This document shows, in pieces, positions 45,763 to 53,720 of a stretch of 64,000 nt of DNA (positions are counted from its first letter, which is position 1; the number at the start of each line of letters is the position of its first letter). This DNA comes from Peptoniphilus equinus (GTDB lineage Bacteria; Bacillota; Clostridia; Tissierellales; Peptoniphilaceae). The notes under the pieces were generated by a model. That model ran no database searches. It saw only the letters and a program-made list of their open reading frames with translations, and was not told where the DNA came from. The position numbers and the translations under genes were made by a program. The stretch lies in NCBI RefSeq assembly GCF_027921445.1, contig NZ_CP115667.1, positions 1,645,190-1,709,189 on the forward strand. The letters run 5' to 3'.

Positions 45763-45793
45763 AAAATCCTAAAGCAGCGAGCTTTAGGATTTT
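45763..45793. terminator. bidirectional terminator
   Basis: A perfect 13-bp stem AAAATCCTAAAGC / GCTTTAGGATTTT with a 5-nt loop, between two convergent genes. The minus-strand gene ends inside it. Confidence 0.92.
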
Positions 45794-46101
45794 GTCATTA
45801 ATGCTATATAATTGATCACCGGTTCTTCATAGGGATGAATCTTTCTCAGAAGACGATCCGTGCGCTCAAGGTCCGTCTCACGGATGCGAAACTCTATTTT
45901 CACTTCATCCACATCACTCACCACGCCGATTTCACCTACCGTGGGGTTGGCGCCTTCAATGGGACGAAAATGACCTCGCACTCGGGAAGTTTGAAAGACG
46001 TAATCATAGTTCCCCTGGTTTAAAATATCCGTTTCGTTGAGGGCGTTGACCACGCCGACTACGCTGTCTTCCGGGACGATAACTTCCACTTTGATATACA
46101 T
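45784..46101 (-). CDS. YqfO/NIF3-associated PII-like domain protein
   Basis: About 105 residues: YIKVEVIVPEDSVVGVVNALNE, then GNYDYVFQTSRVRGHFRPIEGANPTVGEIG and IHPYEEPVINYIAL. This matches the CutA/PII-like insert domain of Firmicute NIF3 (YqfO) proteins, here as a stand-alone protein without the flanking NIF3 halves. The function is unknown. I chose the ATG at 46101, which AGGAGGTGGGAGT precedes. Confidence 0.85.
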   Translation of the reverse strand: MYIKVEVIVPEDSVVGVVNALNETDILNQGNYDYVFQTSRVRGHFRPIEGANPTVGEIGVVSDVDEVKIEFRIRETDLERTDRLLRKIHPYEEPVINYIALMTKS

Positions 46102-46238
46102 ACTCCCACCTCCTGAGCTCATTATAGGCTTCCCGTCACCACGCCGTCAACTCTGTGCATCTTACATTTCTATTACGATTTTAGAAATATCTCTTAACAC
46201 AGATCCCCTTCATACTATAATAGGAGTGAGGTGATTCA

Positions 46239-47369
46239 ATGAAAATACTCTGTGCAGGACCAACAACTATGGCAAACAACGTCCGAGAACAACTCAGCGT
46301 CTCCAAAACCAATCCGGACCTTGACCCCACTTATGCTCCGTACCAACGACGGGTGGAAGCAAAACTATCGGCACTTTTACATACAACGGCCACCTCGTTT
46401 TTCATGTTGGGAGAAGGCATTATGGGCCTTGAAGCTGCGATTTTCTCCCTCGTGGAACCCGAGGATCGGGTGCTCGTACTCAGTAACGGCTTTTTCGGCG
46501 GCGGCTTTGCAGAATATGTGAAGCACTGTGGCGGTAAAGCTCACGTACTGAACTTTGAGTATGACAAAGGCATTGATATCGAAACATTACATGTCTTTTT
46601 GGAACAAGACCATGACTTTAAAGTAGCTACCTTTGTCCACTGTGAGACCCCAACCGGTGTTACCAACGACCTTGTAGGCATCTCCCAACTCTTAAAACGT
46701 TACGGCATCCTTGTCATTACGGACTGCGTCTCCTCTATGGGCGGTGAAGACATTCACTTTGATGAAACCGGCGTAGATGTCATGCTTGGAGGCTCTCAAA
46801 AAGTCCTCTCGGCGCCTGTCGGTCTGAGTCTTGTCACACTCTCAGAGGATGCGAAACGCGCAATAGCATCACGACGCACGCCCATACTATCCTACTATCT
46901 CAACTTTAAAAACCATTACGACTTCAACGGCGCACCGTTCCCTTACACGATGAACGAAAATCTAATCTATGCCATGGATGCGGCACTGGACAATCTCATG
47001 GCGAAAGACGCTGTCACACTTCATCGCACTTACAGCGAACTCACACGGCGCATCGTGACTAACGCAGGCCTAAAGCTCTATGCCAAAGACAGCTTCTCCA
47101 ATACCGTGACCGCAGTTAAAATGCCGGACGGTATCCCTGCTGAAGCACTTCTTCAGACAATGCGCGAGCGAGGCATTGCCATCTCTAAAGGCGTAAGCTC
47201 TTTTAGTGACGATCTTTTTCGCATCGGACACATGGGAGAGAACATCAGTTATGACAACTTCCTGTCCCTCTTCGAGGCCTTGGACGACAGCTTCCGAGCC
47301 TTGGGCGTCACCCTGAACGCTTCCATGAAAGATGCTTTTTTGATGGCACACCTCTATGGTGAGGTATAA
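46239..47369 (+). CDS. class V aminotransferase (alanine-glyoxylate/serine-pyruvate type)
   Basis: A 376-residue PLP enzyme, class V, with CAGPTTMANNVREQLS, FMLGEGIMGLEAAIFSLVEP, VHCETPTGVTND, ITDCVSSMGGEDI, and the PLP-lysine in MLGGSQKVLSAPVG. The family includes alanine-glyoxylate, serine-pyruvate and 2-aminoethylphosphonate aminotransferases; the substrate is not determined. GGAGTGAGGTGATTCA precedes the start and TATAAT lies just upstream (about 46216). It is followed by its own terminator. Confidence 0.88.
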   Translation: MKILCAGPTTMANNVREQLSVSKTNPDLDPTYAPYQRRVEAKLSALLHTTATSFFMLGEGIMGLEAAIFSLVEPEDRVLVLSNGFFGGGFAEYVKHCGGKAHVLNFEYDKGIDIETLHVFLEQDHDFKVATFVHCETPTGVTNDLVGISQLLKRYGILVITDCVSSMGGEDIHFDETGVDVMLGGSQKVLSAPVGLSLVTLSEDAKRAIASRRTPILSYYLNFKNHYDFNGAPFPYTMNENLIYAMDAALDNLMAKDAVTLHRTYSELTRRIVTNAGLKLYAKDSFSNTVTAVKMPDGIPAEALLQTMRERGIAISKGVSSFSDDLFRIGHMGENISYDNFLSLFEALDDSFRALGVTLNASMKDAFLMAHLYGEV

Positions 47370-47379
47370 TAGGACGAAT

Positions 47380-47409
47380 AAGACCGATATCTCGTCGGTC
47401 TTTTTTTAA
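47380..47409 (+). terminator. terminator of the class V aminotransferase gene
   Basis: An 8-bp stem AAGACCGA / TCGGTCTT with a 7-nt loop, followed by TTTTT. Confidence 0.9.
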
Positions 47410-47609
47410 TGGCTTAGCGTTTTGATCTCGTGAGCACAACTACCCCTAAAACGACGTTGCGATAAGAAGACTTTTAACATCGCCATACATAGCTTGAGTC
47501 TTTCGTGCACACTGCCTTGGTCTTTCTATAGACACTATGGAAAAGCTGTCTGCAGAAAAAGGGTGGGTCATATCCGACACACCCCTTTTCCTGACGTAAA
47601 GATCAGATG

Positions 47610-47848
47610 TTAGTGTGACTCCGTTTGAATAGCCGTACCGCTGTCACTGCCACCAATGACAGGACCGCTTTGCGTCATCATTTCCCATTCTTCATCTGAT
47701 ATCTTTCTGTTAAATCGTGCTCCCATTTGTGTTTTTGTTAAGCCTTGGAATGTTGCTTCCGGCAGTGCTGATGTGATCTTGACGATAACGATGACAGCAA
47801 CCGCAAGCACAAACAAAACCAGAACTTTTTTATTCTCGACATTTTCAT
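47610..47848 (-). pseudogene. small exported protein gene with a frame break near its start (or -1 frameshift gene)
   Basis: The body is a 68-residue frame (from a poor TTG at 47816) with a hydrophobic helix (FVLAVAVIVIVKI) and the tail NRKISDEEWEMMTQSGPVIGG. The likely start, ATG at 47848 (MKMSRIKK), is in another frame. The two join if reading slips back by one base at A AAA AAG just before GTTCTGG. That heptamer is the classic -1 slippery site, but a simple base loss is as likely. The ISDEEW...G-VIGG segment resembles VSDIEW...G-VGIIG of the broken gene just upstream, so the two are probably paralogues. Confidence 0.55.
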
Positions 47849-47857
47849 ATTTTAATT

Positions 47858-48467
47858 TTATGGAATAACAATGCTATAAGATTGATTAAAGACGCCTTGT
47901 GCGCCGATAACATTGTTCCCATAGCCCACACCTCCTACTTGAACAATATAGCTTTTGCCTTGAACATATTGACTGTTTTGCAAAGTATTCACTGACGATA
48001 TCGTTTTGGCCGGACTTTGAACCTTGTTAATACTGTCAACTGTAAGTAACCCATGACCTGTAGTTGTTACAGTTCCTGTCATCATGGTAAATTGAGGATT
48101 ATCAAAAAATCTGGAGAATACAGTGACGTATAGACCATAACAGACCAATCTGCTTTATCAAAAGTCGCATAAGATTGAATTCTGATTTGATTAATAGCTC
48201 TTAAAGTCTTTTCTTGAAATATCAAATCCGCTGAAGAACTTACAGCTCCAATGATACCAACCGCTCCATTTCGAGTAATGCTATTCCACTCTATATCACT
48301 AACAGTTCTTCCAATTCATTGACTAAACTCTTCTTTGGACAATACTTCCATGTCAAAATCTTCAGCATATACATTTGCTTTAATTGCAAATATGCAAACA
48401 ATAACCATAAATAAAAAAGACCCGACTTATTAATTTTTGAAATCGTTTTTATTTTAGCTTCCTTCAC
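47858..48467 (-). pseudogene. broken exported-protein gene, paralogue of the next gene
   Basis: Read by hand on the minus strand. A signal-like start (ATG at 48408, MVIVCIFAIKANVYAEDF; an earlier GTG at 48467 needs a frame change) runs to an in-frame TGA at 48316-48318 and continues as IGRTVSDIEWNSITRNGAVG and beyond. It then changes frame at a six-T run (48104-48109) and goes on as DNPQFTMMTGTVTTTGHG to the stop at 47858. So there is at least one premature stop and one frameshift. The intact product would have been about 185 residues, exported, of no family I know. Confidence 0.65.
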
Positions 48468-48608
48468 ATCTCATGACAACTATTTGCACTCAATACGTTA
48501 TCCTAAAGTTCAAGTACATAGTAGGCTTATTATAAATTTTTTTGTGATAAAACAAAATTCATATTATTTCACTTTTATTATTTATATACTCCCTCAATTT
48601 GTGATACA
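48468..48608. other. AT-rich interval upstream of the broken gene
   Basis: Strongly AT-rich with no gene visible. It probably held the promoter of the broken exported-protein gene. Confidence 0.3.
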
Positions 48609-48646
48609 AAAAAGACAGTTAAAGCGCAGACCTTAACTGTCTTTTT
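48609..48646. terminator. terminator after the holin-like gene
   Basis: A 14-bp perfect stem AAAAAGACAGTTAA / TTAACTGTCTTTTT with a 10-nt loop and T runs on both strands. It lies 2 bp after the holin-like gene's end. Confidence 0.9.
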
Positions 48647-48647
48647 A

Positions 48648-48971
48648 TTAATAGGTTTTCTCTCCCGGAATAACGGCACTCACAATACCCAATACAAAAG
48701 CTCCGATAAGAGCACCGAAAATACCGGCATGGAAACCATCCACCAACTGACCGGTTATAAAAATAACCAGTGCGCCGATAAGAAACCCTGACAAGCCTCG
48801 ACCTAACGACGAACTTTTCACGGTGGTGAAATTTTCAATACCCCAATTGATCAGACCCATCACCACGGCAGCAACAATAGCTGCAGAGAAGTTGGATACC
48901 TGCATGGGACTCAGTGCTGCAGCAATGCCTATACTCAGCGCACTGACAAAAATTTTTACAATAAGACGCAT
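48648..48971 (-). CDS. phage-holin-family (PF04020-like) small membrane protein
   Basis: About 107 residues with three to four membrane helices: MRLIVKIFVSALSIGIAAALSP, FSAAIVAAVVMGLINWGIENF, LGRGLSGFLIGALVIFITGQL and AGIFGALIGAFVLGIVSAVI. It is of the four-helix holin-like family common in chromosomes, and usually not part of a lysis cassette. I chose the ATG at 48971, which GTAGGAGGAACT precedes, over 49070. No phage genes are near. The function is unknown. Confidence 0.82.
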   Translation of the reverse strand: MRLIVKIFVSALSIGIAAALSPMQVSNFSAAIVAAVVMGLINWGIENFTTVKSSSLGRGLSGFLIGALVIFITGQLVDGFHAGIFGALIGAFVLGIVSAVIPGEKTY

Positions 48972-49323
48972 AGTTCCTCCTACATGAATGCCTTCGTGCC
49001 GTGACCGCACGAGAAAAGATATGACTGAGATGCATAAGCATATCACAGTACCGTAAGTGTCAACCGTCATAAGACCTCCTTCTGATCACTCAAAGGAGGT
49101 TGTATTGGACGTAGTATAACGTAACGAGTTTCTAAAAAGGCCATATCTGACCTATCACATAAGACATTATACTCGTGCCGAACTATTTATGCCCCAAACC
49201 CCGGCGACTTACTCATAAAATTCAACCTTCGAAACCAGTTAAGTTCAAGTGTGAAACTCCTTCTTTTTTTTCTTTCAAAATTGGTGTAAAGTTAAAATGA
49301 AATAAAATTCAAAAGGAGGATTT

Positions 49324-50538
49324 ATGAAACGTACCACATTTTTTAACTCTCTGGTCTTTAGGCTGATTCTTGGTATCCTCGTAGGGATTGTTGTCGGCTT
49401 AATCGTACCTGAGCGAGCTATCGTATTTATCATGAACATTAAAACCATTCTGGGAGATTTCATCGGCTACATTGTACCCCTGATTATCTTAGGCTTTATT
49501 ACCCCTGCTATTATCAGTTTGAAAAATAATGCCGGAAAAATTCTTTCAGTGACCCTGGCCATCTGCTACATATCTTCCGTTGGCGCTGCCACCATGAGTT
49601 ATATTGCAGGAACGATTATCATTCCGTTCTTAAATATTAATTCCGATGTGGCCGGCACCCGAGAAATTCCTGAATCTATCTTTGCACTAAGCATCGATCC
49701 TATTATGCCGGTTATGACCGCGCTGATCACTGCCGTGCTCATCGGCCTTGCCGTTATCTGGACCGGTTCGGAAACCTGGGAACACATTATGGATGAATTC
49801 AACCGTATCGTCCTTGCCATTGTCAACAAAGTCGTCATCACGATTTTGCCTTTCTACATTGCAACAACTTTTGCAGGCCTTGCTTATGAAGGCGGCATTC
49901 TCTATCAATTGCCGATATTCTTTAAGATTATCCTTATTGTTATTGTAGGCCACTTTATTTGGATGACCTTGCTTTACACCCTTGGAGGTATCTTCTCCAA
50001 AACCAATCCTAAAGAAGTCTTTAAACACTATGCTCCGGCTTATTTTACCGCTGTGGGTACCATGTCATCTGCGGCAACCCTAAGTGTGGCTTTACGATGC
50101 GCACGTAAATCTAAAACCCTGGACCCTCAAATTCGGGACTTTGCCATTCCGCTTTGTTCTAATACCCACCTCTGCGGTTCAGTCCTTACAGAAGTCTTTT
50201 TTGTCATGACGGTATCACAAATACTTTATGGCAAAATTCCGGATTTCTCCACGATGCTGACGTTTATTCTCCTCTTGGGAATTTTCGCCATTGCAGCTCC
50301 CGGCGTTCCCGGCGGTACTGTAGTCGCCTCCCTGGGTCTTATTACTTCAGTGCTTGGCTTCGACAATACCGGTACAGCTCTCATGCTCTCCATCTTTGCT
50401 TTACAAGACAGCTTCGGAACTGCATGTAATGTCACCGGCGACGGTGCTATTGCCCTTATGGTCACCGGACTCTTTAAACGTGTGCCGGGGCGAGACGGCA
50501 ATCCGCCATTTGTGGCAACGCCTGAAGAAGAACAATAA
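49324..50538 (+). CDS. dicarboxylate/amino acid:cation symporter (DAACS, GltP/DctA family)
   Basis: A 404-residue membrane protein of the glutamate/dicarboxylate symporter family: an N-terminal helix pair, the serine-rich hairpin (YFTAVGTMSSAATLSVALRC), PLCSNTHLCGSVL, and the second hairpin (FAIAAPGVPGGTVVASLGL). The organism ferments glutamate, so glutamate uptake is an attractive role, but the substrate is not shown by sequence. AAAGGAGGATTT precedes the ATG. It is monocistronic and ends in a DnaA-box-bearing hairpin. Confidence 0.92.
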   Translation: MKRTTFFNSLVFRLILGILVGIVVGLIVPERAIVFIMNIKTILGDFIGYIVPLIILGFITPAIISLKNNAGKILSVTLAICYISSVGAATMSYIAGTIIIPFLNINSDVAGTREIPESIFALSIDPIMPVMTALITAVLIGLAVIWTGSETWEHIMDEFNRIVLAIVNKVVITILPFYIATTFAGLAYEGGILYQLPIFFKIILIVIVGHFIWMTLLYTLGGIFSKTNPKEVFKHYAPAYFTAVGTMSSAATLSVALRCARKSKTLDPQIRDFAIPLCSNTHLCGSVLTEVFFVMTVSQILYGKIPDFSTMLTFILLLGIFAIAAPGVPGGTVVASLGLITSVLGFDNTGTALMLSIFALQDSFGTACNVTGDGAIALMVTGLFKRVPGRDGNPPFVATPEEEQ

Positions 50539-50584
50539 AAAGACCTGGAGAACTGCGAATAAACATACGTTCTCTTTCCCTTAT

Positions 50585-50636
50585 AAAATTATCCACAACT
50601 TGGTAAAGTTATGCCATTTTGTGGATAATTTTTTGT
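50585..50636 (+). terminator. terminator whose stem is two inverted DnaA boxes
   Basis: A 14-bp perfect stem AAAATTATCCACAA (50585-50598) / TTGTGGATAATTTT (50619-50632) with a 20-nt loop, followed by TT. Each arm contains an exact TTATCCACA DnaA box, in opposite orientation. Confidence 0.7.
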
Positions 50637-50646
50637 TCCCATTTAA

Positions 50647-50674
50647 AAAACGTCTCAGGACGCGGAGACGTTTT
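50647..50674 (-). terminator. terminator of the mnmE-parB-phzF unit
   Basis: A 10-bp stem AAAACGTCTC / GAGACGTTTT with an 8-nt loop and a T run on the minus strand. Confidence 0.88.
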
Positions 50675-50683
50675 AACTCATTT

Positions 50684-51106
50684 TTAATTATTGTATTCTT
50701 CAAAAATTTTATCAAATCGCTTAGCGCTGCCGTCATCCATCAAATACCAGTTATCCCCAACTTTCAGATGTGAACCTGCTTTTACAATGGCTGTGCGTCG
50801 AAAAGCCTTATCGTAGATGTTGATAAATTTATCACTCACCGGCGCCACATTAATATCCACAGGTGCTACACTGAGCTCGTTAATCATGAGGAGGATATCG
50901 CGTAAGGCGCTCCGTTCGTTGACCGTAGTCATCTTAGCATCATTGTAAGCCAATAACTCCACATAGGATGTGTTGTTCAGCTCCAAATGGATGACTTTGT
51001 TTCGATCCGCAAGAACCTTGTAAGAAAAGAACAGCAGTGCCGCAACAAAAGTCATGATAAAGATTTGACTTGTTTTTTTATTATTTTTTCTTCTCTGCTT
51101 TCTCAT
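50684..51106 (-). CDS. uncharacterised membrane-anchored protein
   Basis: A 140-residue protein with a very basic N-terminus (RKQRRKNNKK), one membrane helix (about 13-33) and a small extracytoplasmic domain ending VKAGSHLKVGDNWYLMDDGSAKRFDKIFEEYNN. I do not recognise a family. The start has AGAGGAGAATT upstream. It follows phzF by 9 bp as the last gene of the par unit. A surface role linked to the operon is only inference. Confidence 0.75.
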   Translation of the reverse strand: MRKQRRKNNKKTSQIFIMTFVAALLFFSYKVLADRNKVIHLELNNTSYVELLAYNDAKMTTVNERSALRDILLMINELSVAPVDINVAPVSDKFINIYDKAFRRTAIVKAGSHLKVGDNWYLMDDGSAKRFDKIFEEYNN

Positions 51107-51115
51107 AATTCTCCT

Positions 51116-51994
51116 CTAAAGATGGAGCACACCATCCATAAATACAAAAGCTTTACCGCCGACCATAACGCTGCCTTCATCCGTACAATAGGCTTTTAAG
51201 TTTGACTCACGAGCGAGTTCGCTGCCTTGTTTAGAGTGCAGTTCTTCAACACTGTATCCCGCATTATGCCGAAGGTAATATAATGTGGCCGCTGTGGATG
51301 TCGCGGAACCCGCTTCTTCGTTAACTCCGATGGACGGACTGAACGTACGTTGTACAATATCCTTATCCGAAATCTGTGCAAAAACTTCCAGACTCACAGT
51401 ATCTTCAATAGCTGTGAGTTGTTTTATTTTCTCAAAATTTGGGTTTAAAGTTTGTAAATAGTGAAGTTCCTTTATCGGCACTACAATATCTTTAAGCCCG
51501 GTTTTTATCTTTGTCGGCAGGACGTCTTCATCCAAGCCGATAGCGGCAATTGGAAGACCCAAGGCGTCTGCAATCAGCTCTTCCGATACGGACAAAGGCT
51601 CTTCAGCGACCTGCAAATGCATATATACATTTTGAATCTCGAAGTGATCATATTCCAGATCGACATAAACTTTGCCACACTTAGTGTGCTGTACTACTTT
51701 TTTTATACCTCGTTCAATAGGTAAGATGTACTGGTGTTGACAAAGAGCGAAAAAAGTGGCGATGGTGGCATGACCGCAAAGGTCGATCTCTGTCGTTGGA
51801 GTAAAAAATCGCGTTGTATAGACACCTACGTCCAATCGATCAATAAATACCGTTTCAGACAAATTTAAATCCCGTGCAATGGCTTGCATAGTCGTTGTCT
51901 CCAGGGACTCCGATCCGATGACCACGCCGGTGGTATTGCCATTAAATGGCGATGTGGTAAAAGCATTCACCAGGTAGACATTAAATTCACGCAT
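51116..51994 (-). CDS. PhzF family isomerase
   Basis: About 292 residues with a diaminopimelate-epimerase-like fold: FNVYLVNAFTTSPFNGNTTGVVIGS, NLSETVFI containing the conserved catalytic Glu, FFTPTTEIDLCGHATIATFFAL, and EEAGSATSTAATLYYLRH. Enzymes of this family isomerise small hydroxylated or amino substrates; the substrate here is unknown and no phenazine genes are present. The ATG at 51994 overlaps the parB stop by 8 bp (ATGCGTGA), so it is coupled to parB. Confidence 0.9.
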   Translation of the reverse strand: MREFNVYLVNAFTTSPFNGNTTGVVIGSESLETTTMQAIARDLNLSETVFIDRLDVGVYTTRFFTPTTEIDLCGHATIATFFALCQHQYILPIERGIKKVVQHTKCGKVYVDLEYDHFEIQNVYMHLQVAEEPLSVSEELIADALGLPIAAIGLDEDVLPTKIKTGLKDIVVPIKELHYLQTLNPNFEKIKQLTAIEDTVSLEVFAQISDKDIVQRTFSPSIGVNEEAGSATSTAATLYYLRHNAGYSVEELHSKQGSELARESNLKAYCTDEGSVMVGGKAFVFMDGVLHL

Positions 51995-52835
51995 GACTGT
52001 CACTCCCGACAATAGTGCACAAAATGCGATCTAAATCTTCATCGGAATAATATTCGATAACAATTTTTCGATGTTTTCCTTGTCCTTTAAAATCAACTTT
52101 AGTCCCAAGCACCTCTTCCAAAGAAGAGCGTGCATCTTCCAAAAAGATATTCAGATTTTTTTTGTGAGGCAGTGTCTGCTCCGTTTCATGAACGGTACTG
52201 CCCAGTTTGACAATGCGTCGCGCCTCAGTGAGTTGTTTTTTTGCATCCTTAATACCAAGGAGGAGTTTGCCGTGAGACACCGACAATCTCCCTTCCTGTA
52301 AGTAGTCCAAAATTTCTTCAGGCAATTTTAACAGGCGGACGGTATTTCCAATGTATTGACGGCTCTTGCCCAGAGCTTTGGCCAGCTCTTCCTGAGTCAG
52401 GCTATAGGCGGCCATCACAGATTTATAGCCCATAGCTTCTTCCACAGGATTTAAATCCACACGCTGAATGTTTTCAATAAGAGAAATTTTATCAGCCTCT
52501 TCTTCAGTCAAGTCTTTGATGAGAGCCGGTACATGAGTTAATCCGGCCATTTGAGCTGCACGAAATCGCCGTTCGCCCGCAATGATTTCATAACCGTCTC
52601 CTTCTGATCTTAAAATCAAAGGAGAAATAATACCGTGTTCTTTTATGGACTCCGACAATTCTCTTAATGCCTTGTCATCAAAGTGTTTTCTGGCCTGAGA
52701 AGGGTTGGGAACAATATCCGCTATGGCAACAGTTTCTCCGAGGCTTGCATACTCATCACCATGAATGATCTTATCAACTTCGTTCGAGTCTTTGAGAAAG
52801 TGATTTAATCCACGTCCCAATCCGCCTTTTTTCAT
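51987..52835 (-). CDS. parB: chromosome partitioning protein ParB (Spo0J)
   Basis: About 282 residues: an N-terminal start KKGGLGRGLNHF, the ParB/Srx CTP-binding domain (IVPNPSQARKHFDDKALRELSESIKEHGIISPLILR, then YEIIAGERRFRAAQMAGL), an HTH (LTQEELAKALGKSRQYIGNTVRLLKLP) and a C-terminal dimerisation region. It loads on parS and spreads. The ATG at 52835 overlaps the parA stop by 4 bp with AGGTGA upstream; the frame to 52886 lies inside parA. Confidence 0.96.
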   Translation of the reverse strand: MKKGGLGRGLNHFLKDSNEVDKIIHGDEYASLGETVAIADIVPNPSQARKHFDDKALRELSESIKEHGIISPLILRSEGDGYEIIAGERRFRAAQMAGLTHVPALIKDLTEEEADKISLIENIQRVDLNPVEEAMGYKSVMAAYSLTQEELAKALGKSRQYIGNTVRLLKLPEEILDYLQEGRLSVSHGKLLLGIKDAKKQLTEARRIVKLGSTVHETEQTLPHKKNLNIFLEDARSSLEEVLGTKVDFKGQGKHRKIVIEYYSDEDLDRILCTIVGSDSHA

Positions 52836-53587
52836 GCTTTCACCTGCTTTTTCAAAAATTCCTTGCACAGCCTCCGATAGCTCCATGCCCCTTTAGACAA
52901 ATTATCATAGTCAAAAATATGCATCCCGTAACTTGGCGCTTCAGCAAGACGAATATTTCGGGGAATAGTCGTCTGATAGACCGCATCGCCGAAATATTTG
53001 GTGATTTCATCTTTAACTCCGGAAGCTAATTTCGTACGGCCGTCGTACATGGTCAGCACCACGCCTTCAACATCCAAATCTTCATTAAAATTTTCTTTTA
53101 CCATGGCAATGGTATTCATCAGATTGCCCACACCTTCCAAAGCATAGTATTCACTCTGCACCGGAATAAGCAGACTATCCGATGCCACTAGAGCCAGCAT
53201 CGAAAGCACGCCTAATGACGGCGGCGCATCAATAAGAATAAAGTTATAGTCATCTTTAATCGGTGCCAAAGCAGTCTTCAGCAAATATTGCCAATTTTCT
53301 TTCTCTGAAATAGCAATTTCAGCGCCGGCAAGTTCGCCATCCGATGGAATGACATCCAGTCCCGGAGTAGAGGTGTGCTGAATAGTCACGCGATTAGATT
53401 CTAACAAATCATAAATGTTCGATGATCTGTCTTCTATACTCAAACCTGATGTGGCGTTGGCTTGGGGATCAATATCCACAATAAGAACATGTTGCTTTTT
53501 TTTAGCCAGGGCGGCCCCTAAATTAATGGTAGTGGTCGTCTTACCGACACCGCCTTTTTGATTAAATATATTGATGACTTTTGCCAT
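52832..53587 (-). CDS. parA: chromosome partitioning ATPase ParA (Soj)
   Basis: About 251 residues: deviant Walker A KGGVGKTTT at residues about 11-19, the ILIDAPPSLG motif, and the DNA-binding basic C-terminal part. It moves or regulates the origin region with ParB and, in Bacillus, also controls DnaA. I chose the ATG at 53587 (GGGAGGTAAT upstream); the frame to 53719 crosses the promoter and a parS site. It lies between rsmG and parB. Confidence 0.96.
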   Translation of the reverse strand: MAKVINIFNQKGGVGKTTTTINLGAALAKKKQHVLIVDIDPQANATSGLSIEDRSSNIYDLLESNRVTIQHTSTPGLDVIPSDGELAGAEIAISEKENWQYLLKTALAPIKDDYNFILIDAPPSLGVLSMLALVASDSLLIPVQSEYYALEGVGNLMNTIAMVKENFNEDLDVEGVVLTMYDGRTKLASGVKDEITKYFGDAVYQTTIPRNIRLAEAPSYGMHIFDYDNLSKGAWSYRRLCKEFLKKQVKA

Positions 53588-53597
53588 ATTACCTCCC

Positions 53598-53611
53598 GCT
53601 CCACGTGGAGC
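53598..53611. promoter_or_regulatory. parS-like site 1
   Basis: The 14-bp palindrome GCTCCACGTGGAGC shares the CCACGTGG core of the parS consensus TGTTCCACGTGGAACA-type sites. It lies between the parA promoter and the parA ribosome binding site. Confidence 0.75.
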
Positions 53612-53624
53612 ATCTTCTATATCT

Positions 53625-53652
53625 ATTATATAAGCTATAAAATTACTTGCAA
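53625..53652 (-). promoter_or_regulatory. parAB promoter
   Basis: On the minus strand, TTGCAA (53647-53652), 16 bp, TATAAT (53625-53630). It is flanked on both sides by the two parS-like palindromes. Confidence 0.7.
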
Positions 53653-53694
53653 TAAAAAGCTTACTTTTTTTGAAATAGCAGGGCAAAGAAAAAC

Positions 53695-53708
53695 GCTCCA
53701 CGTGGAGC
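53695..53708. promoter_or_regulatory. parS-like site 2
   Basis: An exact copy of site 1 (GCTCCACGTGGAGC, also with C before and A after), 97 bp away, between the rsmG stop and the parA promoter. Confidence 0.75.
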
Positions 53709-53720
53709 ATTTTAATCATC

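Noticed and set aside
48648..48971. Prophage remnant
   Set aside because: A single holin-like membrane protein of a family common in chromosomes; no other phage gene nearby.
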